Positions 44,714 to 53,341 of a DNA stretch of 64,000 nucleotides are shown here, piece after piece. The notes beneath the pieces were generated by a model. That model was given only the letters and a program-made list of their open reading frames with translations, did no database searches and had not been told where the DNA came from. Every line of letters begins with the position of its first letter. Within the stretch, counting starts at the first letter, position 1. This DNA is from an uncultured Christensenella sp. (GTDB taxonomy: Bacteria; Bacillota; Clostridia; Christensenellales; UBA3700). The stretch is taken from the NCBI GenBank assembly GCA_910579785.1, contig CAJTVJ010000007.1:1-64000 (forward strand), read 5' to 3'. The translations under genes and the position numbers were made by a program.

Positions 44714-44874
44714 TTTGGTGAGAAGGGAGGCTACATAAGTTTGCACGGCAACACTCGCTTCCCATACTTCTTCAAACTCTCTTGTCGTACGGCAAGTACG
44801 ACTGCATTCGTTTTTATCGTATAGAAAACGATCTTGCTCGTGAAAAGCTTACGTCGCTCCCTTCTCACCAAACT
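44712..44874. repeat. Long inverted repeat between ilvD and ilvA
   Basis: A perfect 18-base arm AGTTTGGTGAGAAGGGAG (44712-44729) matches its complement at 44857-44874. Weaker complementarity continues inward (ACATAAG...GCACG against CGTGA...CTTACGT). CGTACGGCAAGTACG and AAACGATCTTGCTCG lie in the apex. The left arm overlaps the ilvD stop. CCAAACTTGGC recurs downstream near 44931. No coding potential is visible in 44714-45022. Confidence 0.75.
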
Positions 44875-45022
44875 TGGCGTAAGTCTAGGAGCGGTGAATT
44901 ATATATATATCTTCATTCACGCCAAACTTGGCAAAATATGGGGACTTGACGTAATCGCAGTCGAAATATCTAACAAGTTGAAAATATAAACAGTATAATA
45001 TCTAAATAATAAGGAAAAAACA

Positions 45023-46216
45023 ATGCTGACATTAGACAAAGTTTATCACGCTCAATACGTGTTGAAAGAGGCAATAAGGCAGACGGATATGATTTACGCG
45101 CCCAAGATAAAGGCCGGCGCGGAAGTGTATCTAAAAACAGAAAATCTTCAAGTGACGGGATCCTTTAAGGTCAGAGGCGCATATTACAAGATATCGCAGC
45201 TCAGTGACGACGAGAAGAAGAGGGGCGTAATAGCCTGCTCGGCTGGCAACCATGCGCAAGGCGTTGCGCTTGCCGCAAAGAAGAACGGTATCAAATCTTT
45301 GATATGTCTGCCTGACGGCGCGCCCATCTCCAAGGTGGAGGCGACAAGAAGCTACGGCGCGGACATATGTCTTGTCAAGGGCGTGTATGACGACGCGTAC
45401 AACATGGCGTTGAAATTAAAAGAAGAAAAGGGTTATACTTTTATTCATCCGTTCAACGACGAAGATGTCATTGCAGGTCAAGGCACAATAGGACTTGAAA
45501 TACTCAACCAAGTCGCAGACCTTGACGCGATAGTCGTACCTATCGGCGGAGGCGGACTGTGCGCAGGCTTGGCGTTTGCGGCAAAGTCGCTCAATCCGTC
45601 CATAAAGATATACGGCGTGCAGGCAAGCGGCGCTCCGAGCATGGAAAAGTCTTTCAAACAACATAAGATTTCAAAGCTTGACTACGTACATACGATTGCC
45701 GACGGCATTGCAGTCAAAGAGCCGGGCGATCTTACTTATGCGCTCATATCAAAGTACGTCGACGACGTCGTTACGGTGACAGATGACGAGATATCGGCGG
45801 CTATACTTGCGCTTATCGAGCAACATAAGATGGTAGCAGAGGGCGCAGGAGCGGTATCGGTTGCCGCAACTATGTTCGGCAAGATACCTACCGATGGCAA
45901 GAAGATATGCTGTCTTGTGTCGGGCGGCAATATAGACGTGACGATACTTTCAAGAGTGATACGCCGCGGACTTGTGATGAGCGGCAGAAATTATCTTGTC
46001 ACGTTGGAGCTTGTCGACAAGCCAGGTCAGCTGACCGCAGTGTCGGAAATCATATCCAAGCTGGGCGGCAACGTCATATCCATACATCACGAGCGCTCCA
46101 ATGAGGGCAGCGACGTCAACGGATGTTTCTTACGCATACAGATAGAGACGAAAAATTTTGAGCACATACATATGATAGAAGCCGAACTTACAAATGCGGG
46201 CTTCAAGATAATATAA
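45023..46216 (+). CDS. ilvA: Threonine ammonia-lyase with ACT domain
   Basis: PLP enzyme deaminating threonine to 2-oxobutyrate, the isoleucine precursor. The 397-residue protein has the PLP Lys in TGSFKVRGAYYKI, CSAGNHAQGVALAAKK, PIGGGGLCAGLAFA, and CLVSGGNIDV. A single C-terminal ACT domain (about 325-397) begins YLVTLELVDKPGQLTAVSEIIS. This is the shorter TdcB/clostridial layout; placement after ilvB-C-D suggests the biosynthetic role. ridA follows 13 bases later. Confidence 0.93.
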   Translation: MLTLDKVYHAQYVLKEAIRQTDMIYAPKIKAGAEVYLKTENLQVTGSFKVRGAYYKISQLSDDEKKRGVIACSAGNHAQGVALAAKKNGIKSLICLPDGAPISKVEATRSYGADICLVKGVYDDAYNMALKLKEEKGYTFIHPFNDEDVIAGQGTIGLEILNQVADLDAIVVPIGGGGLCAGLAFAAKSLNPSIKIYGVQASGAPSMEKSFKQHKISKLDYVHTIADGIAVKEPGDLTYALISKYVDDVVTVTDDEISAAILALIEQHKMVAEGAGAVSVAATMFGKIPTDGKKICCLVSGGNIDVTILSRVIRRGLVMSGRNYLVTLELVDKPGQLTAVSEIISKLGGNVISIHHERSNEGSDVNGCFLRIQIETKNFEHIHMIEAELTNAGFKII

Positions 46217-46229
46217 AACGGAGGTATTT

Positions 46230-46601
46230 ATGAAAATAGTCAGCACAACAAATGCGCCGTCGGCAATAGGACCTTATTCTCAGGCGATTATCAGCGGAGG
46301 TATGGTATATACGTCAGGACAGATCGCAATAGATCCGCAAAGCGGCAATATATCGGCAACGACGATAGAAGAGCAGACCCACAGAGTATGCCAAAACGTA
46401 AAGGCAGTGTTGGAAGCAAGCGGCTCTTCGTTGGATAAAGTAGTCAAGACAGTATGCTTTTTGGCAGATATGAACGACTTTGCTACGTTCAACGGCATAT
46501 ATGCGCAGTATTTTACGTCTAAGCCGGCACGCTCCTGCGTAGCTGTCAAGACTTTGCCAAAGAACGTATTGGTGGAAATCGACACCGTAGCAGAAGTGTA
46601 A
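46230..46601 (+). CDS. ridA: Enamine/imine deaminase RidA
   Basis: Hydrolyses the reactive enamine released by PLP enzymes such as threonine dehydratase. The 123-residue protein has APSAIGPYSQAI at the start, GMVYTSGQIAIDP, the helix EEQTHRVCQNVKAVLEASGSS, and the catalytic Arg in KPARSCVAVKTLPKNVLVEID. Its position directly after the deaminase fits that partnership. Ribosome site CGGAGG. Confidence 0.96.
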   Translation: MKIVSTTNAPSAIGPYSQAIISGGMVYTSGQIAIDPQSGNISATTIEEQTHRVCQNVKAVLEASGSSLDKVVKTVCFLADMNDFATFNGIYAQYFTSKPARSCVAVKTLPKNVLVEIDTVAEV

Positions 46602-46714
46602 TAATTGAAATGATGTTATAAAAAGGAGAACGAGGACGGTCTCTTTTTTATATTGATAAATATTATATTTTCGTTAAGTATAATTGAGCTAATTAGGTTG
46701 CTGTGACTTTATAA

Positions 46715-47055
46715 ACACAAGTTATTTCAACCGAAACACAGTGAAGCGGAGAAATCTTTACAAATTAAAAAACTGATTAGATTTCTCCACTTCGGTCGAA
46801 ATAACATAACTTAGTTGACCGTCATAATTACTTGGGATATGAAACATTGTGAGAAAAGCCACAAAGCTTTGACTTGTAGAGAATTATATGTGGTCATTTC
46901 GACCGTAGAGAAACGGAGCGGAGAAATCTCAACCGATTATTACTCTCAATTTGGTGAGATTTCTCGACTACGCTCGAAATGACATTACAACTTTTAAAGT
47001 CGCGGTGAACGCCCAGGTCACCTCGCTAGCCGTGGAGAGGTCTCAACGAATTAAA
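46715..47055. repeat. Block of palindromic repeats between ridA and the isomerase gene
   Basis: At least five arms of the main family occur (46727-46760, 46775-46812, 46891-46935, 46965-46985, 47020-47050). Nothing coding is seen in 46602-47133. Confidence 0.82.
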
Positions 47056-47099
47056 AAATTACTCAAACTATAAATTTTATAAAATACCGTCAAAACATT

Positions 47100-47127
47100 T
47101 TGCAAACCCCCGTCATTTTGGTATAAT
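47100..47127 (+). promoter_or_regulatory. Promoter giving a probably leaderless transcript
   Basis: TTGCAA (47100-47105), 16 bases, TATAAT (47122-47127), then only six bases to the ATG at 47134, where transcription should start. No ribosome site is present. Confidence 0.65.
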
Positions 47128-47133
47128 GCTTAT

Positions 47134-47943
47134 ATGAAAATCGGAGTGTCGACAGCCACGTATTTTTCAAGGTTTTATACAGAAGATGCGTTGGAGCGTA
47201 TAGCAAGGCTTGGAGCGGACGTGTGCGAGGTGTTTTTTGCCTCGCGTTGCGAATACACGGCGGCTTTTGCCGATGTGCTTAGAGCTAGGCTTGAAGATGC
47301 AAGACGTATCGCGCCTTTGAACGTACATTCTATACACGCGTTGACAAATCAATTCGAGCCGGAACTTTTTTCTGTCAATGACAGAGCTTACAGCGACGCT
47401 TTGGAGACTTTTGAAAGCGTGCTTAAAGTAGGCGAAGCGATTGGCGCAAAGCATTACACCTTTCACGGGGCTGCGATGCTCAAAAAAGCTGTGAGATACA
47501 ACTTTGACTTTGCTAAGATTTCGTCGAGGGTAGACAGGCTCATTGATATGGCAGGCGCGCACGGCATAGACTTTTGTTATGAGAACGTGCATTGGACGTA
47601 CTTTTCTACGCCGGAGTATTTTGCCAAGTTAAAAGAGCTGTGTCCAAGGCTTAGTTGTACGCTTGATATAAAGCAAGCTATGCAATCGGGTATAGATTAT
47701 CAAAAATATCTTGAAGTCATGGCTGATAGATTGGCTACCGTACACCTTTGCGACTATACCGAAGACGGAGCTTTGGCAATACCTGGGCGCGGAGACTTTG
47801 ATTTTGTGACGTTTTTTAAGAGATTAAAAGACGTCGGGTACGACGGCGTATGTCTGATGGAAGTATATGCCAAGGACTATAAGGACGACGGCGATTTAAA
47901 AGAGGCATATTGCTATCTTTTGGAATGTCTGGACAAGGCGTGA
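47134..47943 (+). CDS. Sugar phosphate isomerase/epimerase-like TIM-barrel protein
   Basis: A 269-residue xylose-isomerase-like (AP endonuclease family 2) barrel. LGADVCEVFFASRCEY, VHSIHALTNQFEP, KHYTFHGAA, FCYENVHWTYFSTPEYF, CTLDIKQAMQSG and TVHLCDYTEDGALAIPGRGDFDF place the usual metal-binding Glu, Asp and His residues at strand ends. The substrate cannot be told. Transcription seems to start on the ATG. pgi follows 64 bases later, hinting at sugar metabolism. Confidence 0.85.
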   Translation: MKIGVSTATYFSRFYTEDALERIARLGADVCEVFFASRCEYTAAFADVLRARLEDARRIAPLNVHSIHALTNQFEPELFSVNDRAYSDALETFESVLKVGEAIGAKHYTFHGAAMLKKAVRYNFDFAKISSRVDRLIDMAGAHGIDFCYENVHWTYFSTPEYFAKLKELCPRLSCTLDIKQAMQSGIDYQKYLEVMADRLATVHLCDYTEDGALAIPGRGDFDFVTFFKRLKDVGYDGVCLMEVYAKDYKDDGDLKEAYCYLLECLDKA

Positions 47944-48007
47944 TATATCGCGCAAGTATATATTGGAAATAATATAGACCTATCATAAAGGTCGATGGGA
48001 GATATTT

Positions 48008-49423
48008 ATGCGTTATAGCAAAAAGACTATGAAATTGAGAATGGACTACAACAATATGATGCAGTCCGTGATTGGCAAAGAGGGTTATACCGACGAGGAT
48101 ATCAACGCTCTCGAACAAGAACTTAACAAGGCTTTTGATTCTGTTGAGCAAGGCAAAGGCAAAGGTATGATGGGTTGGGCAGATTTGCCTTACAATCAAG
48201 ACGCAATCGTCGAAGATATTATAGAGACGGCAAAGGATATACGCAAGAACTTTGAGTATTTCGTCGTACTCGGCATCGGCGGAAGCGCGCTTGGACCTAT
48301 CGCGGCTTTTCAAGCAATATGCCATATGCACTACAACGATCTGCCCAAGCGTAAGCGCAAGGGACCTAAGTTTTATGTAGAAGACAACGTCGATCCGGAG
48401 AGAATGGAAGCGCTTTTGGACGTAATCGACGTGGAAAAGACTATGTTCAACGTCATCACCAAGTCGGGCTCTACGTCTGAGACAATGACTCAATATTTGA
48501 TTATCAACAGCATATTACAGGCTAAACTCGGCGACAAGGCTAAGGAGCACATCATAGCAACTACGTCTAAGAATGCAGGCAATCTTATAAAGATAGCGAT
48601 CAAAGAAGATTACAAGACCTTCTATATACCAGACGGCGTAGGCGGAAGATTCAGCGAGCTCTGTCCTGTCGGTTTGTTGCCGGCGGCAGTTGTGGGCATA
48701 GACATAAAAGGTATGCTTGCAGGCGCTAAATTTATGATGGAAGAGTGCGACAGCGCCAACGTAAGAAAGAATCCTGCGCTTATGGCGGCAGCTCTTCAAC
48801 ATTTGTCAATGAAGAAAGGCAAGAATATTGGCGTAATGATGCCGTATGCTGACGGTCTTAAATTTATTTCCGATTGGTATGCGCAGCTTTGGGCTGAGTC
48901 GCTTGGCAAAAATAAGACGCTTAGCGGCAAAGATTGCAACGTGGGTCAGACTCCTGTCAAGGCTCTCGGCGTGACAGATCAGCACTCGCAAGTTCAGCTC
49001 TATGCAGAGGGACCGTTTGACAAGGTCATCACATTCTTGGGCGTCGACGAATACCGCACGACGGTAGAGATACCAAGCGGCTGCGAGGATTATCCCAACG
49101 TCAACTTCCTTTGCGGTCATACAATGAACGAACTCATACAGGCAGAGCGCAAAGCTACCGAATACGCGGTGACAAAGGCAGGTAAGCTCAATTATACCGT
49201 AATGCTGCCTACGCTCAACGAGTTTACTCTCGGTCAGTTGCTTATGTACTTTATGTTGCAGACGGCTTATGCAGGCGCATTGCTCAATATAGATACGTTT
49301 AATCAACCCGGCGTTGAAGAGGGCAAGAACGCTACTTATGCGCTTCTTGGCAGACCCGGATATGACGAGAAGAGAATGGAGCTTGCCAATGCTCCGCAAA
49401 AGCAAAATAAATACGTTATATAA
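48008..49423 (+). CDS. pgi: Glucose-6-phosphate isomerase
   Basis: Interconverts glucose-6-phosphate and fructose-6-phosphate. The 471-residue protein has two SIS domains, with VVLGIGGSALGPIAAF, the phosphate-binding TKSGSTSETMTQYL, the GVGGRFSELCPVGLLPA block with the catalytic region, and NQPGVEEGKNATYALLG near the end. It is of the bacterial 450-residue type. Ribosome site GGGAG. A GAGGACGCG/CGCGTCCTC hairpin follows at 49458-49482. Confidence 0.96.
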   Translation: MRYSKKTMKLRMDYNNMMQSVIGKEGYTDEDINALEQELNKAFDSVEQGKGKGMMGWADLPYNQDAIVEDIIETAKDIRKNFEYFVVLGIGGSALGPIAAFQAICHMHYNDLPKRKRKGPKFYVEDNVDPERMEALLDVIDVEKTMFNVITKSGSTSETMTQYLIINSILQAKLGDKAKEHIIATTSKNAGNLIKIAIKEDYKTFYIPDGVGGRFSELCPVGLLPAAVVGIDIKGMLAGAKFMMEECDSANVRKNPALMAAALQHLSMKKGKNIGVMMPYADGLKFISDWYAQLWAESLGKNKTLSGKDCNVGQTPVKALGVTDQHSQVQLYAEGPFDKVITFLGVDEYRTTVEIPSGCEDYPNVNFLCGHTMNELIQAERKATEYAVTKAGKLNYTVMLPTLNEFTLGQLLMYFMLQTAYAGALLNIDTFNQPGVEEGKNATYALLGRPGYDEKRMELANAPQKQNKYVI

Positions 49424-49457
49424 TATTTAATATATAAATTTTTACAAAACATACAAC

Positions 49458-49495
49458 GAGGACGCGACTATGCCGCGTCCTCAAATATACGCGGC
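49458..49495. other. Two mutually exclusive hairpins after pgi
   Basis: GAGGACGCG (49458-49466) can pair with CGCGTCCTC (49474-49482). The overlapping GCCGCGT (49472-49478) can instead pair with ACGCGGC (49489-49495) just before the next ribosome site. No T-run follows either. Possible expression switch for the HAD gene; speculative. Confidence 0.4.
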
Positions 49496-49510
49496 AAAAT
49501 AAAGGAATTT

Positions 49511-50173
49511 ATGGAATTATTCGGCAAACAAATCAACGGCGTAATATTCGATCTGGACGGAACTATCTTGGATTCGTCTTGGATATGGCTCAAAGTCGAC
49601 AAGGACTTCTTGGCAGAAAACAATATACAAGTCACAGACGATTACACCGAGGCGGTGCATCAGATGCACTTCAACGAGGCTGCGCAGTACACCAAGTCAA
49701 GATACGCTCTTGCACAAAGCGTCGAGGAGATAAAAGAGCGATGGATAGAGATGGTCAAGAAGGAGTATGCGGAGAATATAAAACTCAAAGACGGCGTATA
49801 TGAGTTTATCTTGCGATTGGTAAAAGGCGGAGTTAGGATAGCTTTTGCCACTACGCTTTTCAAAAGGGTTGCCGAACCTTGTCTTGTCAACAATAGATTG
49901 TGCAAAGAGTATTTGGGGATAGACTGTCCGTTGACTACCGCTGACGAGGTTGAGCGAGGAAAGGGCTTTCCTGACATATACTTGCTTGCCGCAAGTAAAA
50001 TATCGGTTGAGCCAAGCGAGTGTATTATATTTGAAGACATACCGCTTGCAATGCAAGGTGCAGAACTTGGCGGATTTGAATTTTGCGGAGTATATGACGC
50101 TCATTCCAATGGAGATAGCAATTTTGCCGATATATGTCGATTTTATATAAAAAGTTTTAGAGAATTGCTGTAA
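49511..50173 (+). CDS. HAD-superfamily phosphatase / phosphoglucomutase-like hydrolase
   Basis: A 220-residue HAD subfamily IA protein. Motif I is VIFDLDGTILDSS with the nucleophilic Asp, motif II is the ATTL strand end, motif III a Lys in GKGFPDIYLLA, and motif IV FEDIPLAMQGAELGG. A helical cap lies between residues 25 and 95. Such enzymes act on small phosphorylated sugars or nucleotides; the substrate is unknown. Placement after pgi suggests sugar phosphates. Ribosome site AAAGGAA. Confidence 0.88.
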   Translation: MELFGKQINGVIFDLDGTILDSSWIWLKVDKDFLAENNIQVTDDYTEAVHQMHFNEAAQYTKSRYALAQSVEEIKERWIEMVKKEYAENIKLKDGVYEFILRLVKGGVRIAFATTLFKRVAEPCLVNNRLCKEYLGIDCPLTTADEVERGKGFPDIYLLAASKISVEPSECIIFEDIPLAMQGAELGGFEFCGVYDAHSNGDSNFADICRFYIKSFRELL

Positions 50174-50182
50174 TTGCAATTA

Positions 50183-50223
50183 TTGAACTATGTTCAGCAT
50201 TTGCATATTTGAACAATGTTCAA
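50183..50223. repeat. Tandem TTGAAC-N3-GTTCAA palindromes
   Basis: TTGAAC-TAT-GTTCAG (50183-50197) and TTGAAC-AAT-GTTCAA (50209-50223), centre to centre 26 bases. They lie in the gap before the ABC-like gene. Single copies are at 2255, 2757, 8424 and 8906. Confidence 0.8.
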
Positions 50224-50349
50224 CAAATCTTGACAAAAGACGACAAGATTTTTGATTTACAGAAACTTGCAGTTTTTTTAGTTAAACGTTATTTCGACAA
50301 GGCTCATAGATAAGCCTGTCTCTATATTTTAACTTTAAAAATAATTTAC

Positions 50350-50378
50350 TTGTAATTTCTAGCGCTAAGTAATATAAT
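50350..50378 (+). promoter_or_regulatory. Promoter giving a probably leaderless transcript
   Basis: TTGTAA (50350-50355), 17 bases, TATAAT (50373-50378), then six bases to the ATG at 50385. No ribosome site fits. Confidence 0.65.
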
Positions 50379-50384
50379 ATAAAT

Positions 50385-51320
50385 ATGACGTTGTTAAAAG
50401 TGACAAATGCCTACGTAAGCTATTACGGCTCGTCTTTTTCTATCACAGACGTCAATTTGACGTTGGAAGAGGGAGAGAAGGTCGTTATATACGGTCGAGA
50501 GGGCTGCGGAAAGACGACTTTATTGCGTGCGCTTGCCAAGCTTGAAGAATATACAAGCGGAGATATCTACGTCGAAGGCAAGTCGTTGAAGGAACTTTGT
50601 CAAAAAGAGCTTGGCTTCGGATATACTTTTGACTCGTCGGTGCTTTCGCAAAAGGACGTCGTTGCCGACGTGATAAGCTATCCTATGCGACTGAGAGACG
50701 TATCACAAAGCGAAGTTGACGGGTATCTTGACAAGGTGAGCGGCGAGTTGTCGCTGCCTCTTGATAGCAAAGTAAGTCAACTTTCGCAGTTGCAGGTGGC
50801 GTTGTTGATAATCGCCAGACTTTTTTGCGTAAAGCGGCGGTTGTATCTTGTGGACGACGTGTGGAAAGATTTGCCTTGCGATGAAAAAATGCAAGCGGCG
50901 GAAGTCTTGGCTAGATACTTAGAAGGTAAAAGCGCAGTCATTGCGACTGACGATATCGACGTGTATAAGACATTGGGTATAGATAATATCGTCGTATTGT
51001 CTAGCGGCAGCGCGACAATGCAAACGACTTATGACAGGCTTGCAAAGCGACCGACAAATATGGAGAGCGCGATATTTTGCGGATATGAATTGTATATCGG
51101 ACTCTTAGAGCGTAGCGGCGAGAGGTACTATGCCGATATTGAGGGCAGTAAATACCAAGTCGTCAAGCCAATATCCGACGTATTTGTCGGCAAGAAGGTG
51201 TGTTTTGTCATAAAAGGGGAAGAATCGCAAGAGAGCGCAGGGAAATTGAGCGTTGTCAAAGACGTATATTACGATTTGCAAAGCGAGAGGATAATTGCAA
51301 GAGGCGATGACAATGCGTGA
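50385..51320 (+). CDS. Degenerate ABC-type ATPase with TOBE-like C-terminus
   Basis: A 311-residue protein laid out like MalK-type transporter ATPases. Walker A is intact (GREGCGKTT, 37-45). The signature reads QLSQLQV instead of LSGGQQQ, Walker B is LYLVDD with Asp in place of the catalytic Glu (158), and the H-loop reads ATDD without His. Residues about 225-311 form a strand-rich TOBE-like domain. ATP may bind, but fast hydrolysis is unlikely. No permease is adjacent; an S41 protease follows. A regulatory or sensor role is possible. Confidence 0.75.
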   Translation: MTLLKVTNAYVSYYGSSFSITDVNLTLEEGEKVVIYGREGCGKTTLLRALAKLEEYTSGDIYVEGKSLKELCQKELGFGYTFDSSVLSQKDVVADVISYPMRLRDVSQSEVDGYLDKVSGELSLPLDSKVSQLSQLQVALLIIARLFCVKRRLYLVDDVWKDLPCDEKMQAAEVLARYLEGKSAVIATDDIDVYKTLGIDNIVVLSSGSATMQTTYDRLAKRPTNMESAIFCGYELYIGLLERSGERYYADIEGSKYQVVKPISDVFVGKKVCFVIKGEESQESAGKLSVVKDVYYDLQSERIIARGDDNA

Positions 51321-51407
51321 CAAGATCTTGTAAATTTCTACCGAATAGTCCATATTTTTTATGGCAAGAAGTGAGAAGATTTGTCAAAAATAAATGAGAG
51401 GTGTATT

Positions 51408-52838
51408 TTGGATAATCAAGAGTTGAAGAGTATTTTTCAAGAAGAAGATCGCGACGCTGCCGTTAAGGGAAAAGACGGCGGCAGGAGAGTCAGCATAAAA
51501 ATAATCGCTATTATCACAGTTATATCCATTGTGGTTATGGGCGCGTGCTTCGGCATAGGCATAGCCGTCGGCGCTAATAGCGGAATTAAGAATGATATGC
51601 CTCTTATGCAAGAAGTCTACGAGTTGATAAAAGAATACTATTATAAGGATATATCTTGGAACGATTTTCAAAAGCTTGCGGCTGGTGAAATGGCAGGATC
51701 TTTGGACAATTTCTCATTTATCATTTCGCAAAGCGACGATTCGACGTCGACAGGCTCATTCGGCTTTAATATATCCAGCAACGTATACAATGAACACATC
51801 ATATCTTTTGTAGTTCCGCAGTCAGCGGCATGGAATGCGACGGCTAATTTCAAGTTCAGCGAAGCCGACGAATACGGCACGCCGACTATGGACGAGAGCT
51901 TTGACGGAGAGACGGAAGTCGTAAAGATAGACGAGGGCGACAAGATATACGGGCTTATCGTCATGGACGCGCAGAGGAGCGAAAGTAAATTTTATAAGGT
52001 AGAAAACGCAAATTCGCAATATATGCGTAATATCATAAGCGAGAACGACGCATTGGTGTTTGTGATAAAGAAGTACGTCGGCGACGGTAGATATTCGCAA
52101 GGCTATTACGGCTTTTATATGGAGAAGTCGGTATTTGAAGAGAGTACCGTATATTATTACGACCATATAGGCGACGTAGGCATAATCAAGGTGACGGAGT
52201 TTGGCGTCGTCGACACTACGGAGGCGTTCGCAGAGTGCGTCAACAAGTTTATTGCCGACGGCAACAAAAAGCTTATCTTAGATTTAAGGAACAACGGCGG
52301 CGGCAACTCTGCTACGTTGGAATATATGGCGAGATTTTTGCTCAACAATCCGAGCGACGTCGACCAACCTATAATCAAGCTTGAATCCAATGCAGGCAAC
52401 GGCAAGAAGACTTCGAGGTACGTCAAGTCATCTAAGGTCGATCAAGTCAACGGCGGCAATTCTTTGACAGCTTTTCCGATAGCGAGCAAAGTCAAAGATT
52501 TTGATATCGTCGTGCTTTGCAACGGCGGTTCGGCGTCTGCTTCCGAGGCGCTTATAGGCGCGTTGCAGTATTACAACAACACCAAGATAGTGGGCAATAC
52601 GACGTACGGTAAGGGAGTTGCTCAACGTACTTTTACGCTTTCGACTGGCGATTTGCTCTACGTTACCAACGGCACTTATTACGTCCCGACTGTCGGCGAA
52701 GACGGCGGCACCGATTGGAGCAAATGTATTCACGGCGTAGGCTTTACTCCCGACAAAGAAAATATTGTCGAGGAGAGGTCTTTGTCATATGATAAAGACC
52801 CTTACGTCAAGCGCGCAATGGAGTTGTTTGGCAAATAA
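51408..52838 (+). CDS. Membrane-anchored S41 (C-terminal processing) peptidase
   Basis: About 476 residues: a short cytoplasmic start rich in charged residues, one membrane helix (about 30-55), then an extracellular part. After a region of about 180 residues without a clear PDZ motif comes the tail-protease core: GDVGIIKVTEFG, LILDLRNNGGGNSATLE, the catalytic Ser in CNGGSASASEALIGAL, and the catalytic Lys in TTYGKGVAQ. Such enzymes trim or degrade envelope proteins. The start is taken as the TTG at 51408, with GAGAGG six bases before; a longer form from 51381 is possible. Confidence 0.88.
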   Translation: MDNQELKSIFQEEDRDAAVKGKDGGRRVSIKIIAIITVISIVVMGACFGIGIAVGANSGIKNDMPLMQEVYELIKEYYYKDISWNDFQKLAAGEMAGSLDNFSFIISQSDDSTSTGSFGFNISSNVYNEHIISFVVPQSAAWNATANFKFSEADEYGTPTMDESFDGETEVVKIDEGDKIYGLIVMDAQRSESKFYKVENANSQYMRNIISENDALVFVIKKYVGDGRYSQGYYGFYMEKSVFEESTVYYYDHIGDVGIIKVTEFGVVDTTEAFAECVNKFIADGNKKLILDLRNNGGGNSATLEYMARFLLNNPSDVDQPIIKLESNAGNGKKTSRYVKSSKVDQVNGGNSLTAFPIASKVKDFDIVVLCNGGSASASEALIGALQYYNNTKIVGNTTYGKGVAQRTFTLSTGDLLYVTNGTYYVPTVGEDGGTDWSKCIHGVGFTPDKENIVEERSLSYDKDPYVKRAMELFGK

Positions 52839-52974
52839 TTAGCATATCCGTCCTGCCGAGTGACTTTTACTCGCTCGGTCGGTCAGGGAAAAGATATTGA
52901 ACAGAATAAAAAATAAGCAACCAAATCAATGATTGTCGGCGAGTAGGTCAGCGATGATATAGCATGTCAAAGAC

Positions 52975-53007
52975 CGTACTTCGCCCAAAGCGGAGTATTT
53001 TTTTGCA
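52975..53007 (+). terminator. Terminator/attenuator hairpin before the TM1266 gene
   Basis: TACTTCGC, loop CCAAA, GCGGAGTA, then TTTTTTT. It may end the S41 transcript or attenuate the next operon. A CCGAG/CTCGG hairpin lies upstream near 52857. Confidence 0.7.
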
Positions 53008-53022
53008 TTAAAGGAGAGAGGT

Positions 53023-53283
53023 ATGAGAAGAATAGGAGTTATAGGGATAGTATTAAAACAAGACAAGTCGAGCGCGCTTGCGATACAAAATTTGCTTTCG
53101 ACGTACAGCGAGATCATAGTCGGACGTATGGGCGTACCCGACAAAGAGAGCGGTATCAGCGCGATAAGCGTCATCGTCAAAGGCACCAACGAACAGATAT
53201 CCGCTTTGACAGGCAAGTTGGGAAAACTCAACGATGTGTACGTCAAATCTGCCGTCACCTCGCTTGATCTCGACTGCGTTTGA
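53023..53283 (+). CDS. TM1266-family putative regulator of the iron-only hydrogenase system
   Basis: An 86-residue ACT-like small protein. RRIGVIGIVLKQDKSSALAIQNLL, YSEIIVGRMGVPDKESGISAISVIVKGT and ISALTGKLGKLNDVYVKSA match the TM1266 family throughout. That family is usually encoded beside [FeFe]-hydrogenase maturation genes. No hyd gene is in this window. Instead it precedes a complete ABC importer, 58 bases downstream, apparently in one operon. Ribosome site AAAGGAGAGAGG. Confidence 0.9.
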   Translation: MRRIGVIGIVLKQDKSSALAIQNLLSTYSEIIVGRMGVPDKESGISAISVIVKGTNEQISALTGKLGKLNDVYVKSAVTSLDLDCV

Positions 53284-53341
53284 ATAGATAAAATTATAAT
53301 GCTTACGCGCCGATAGAGACGCGATATAAAAGGAGTGACAT

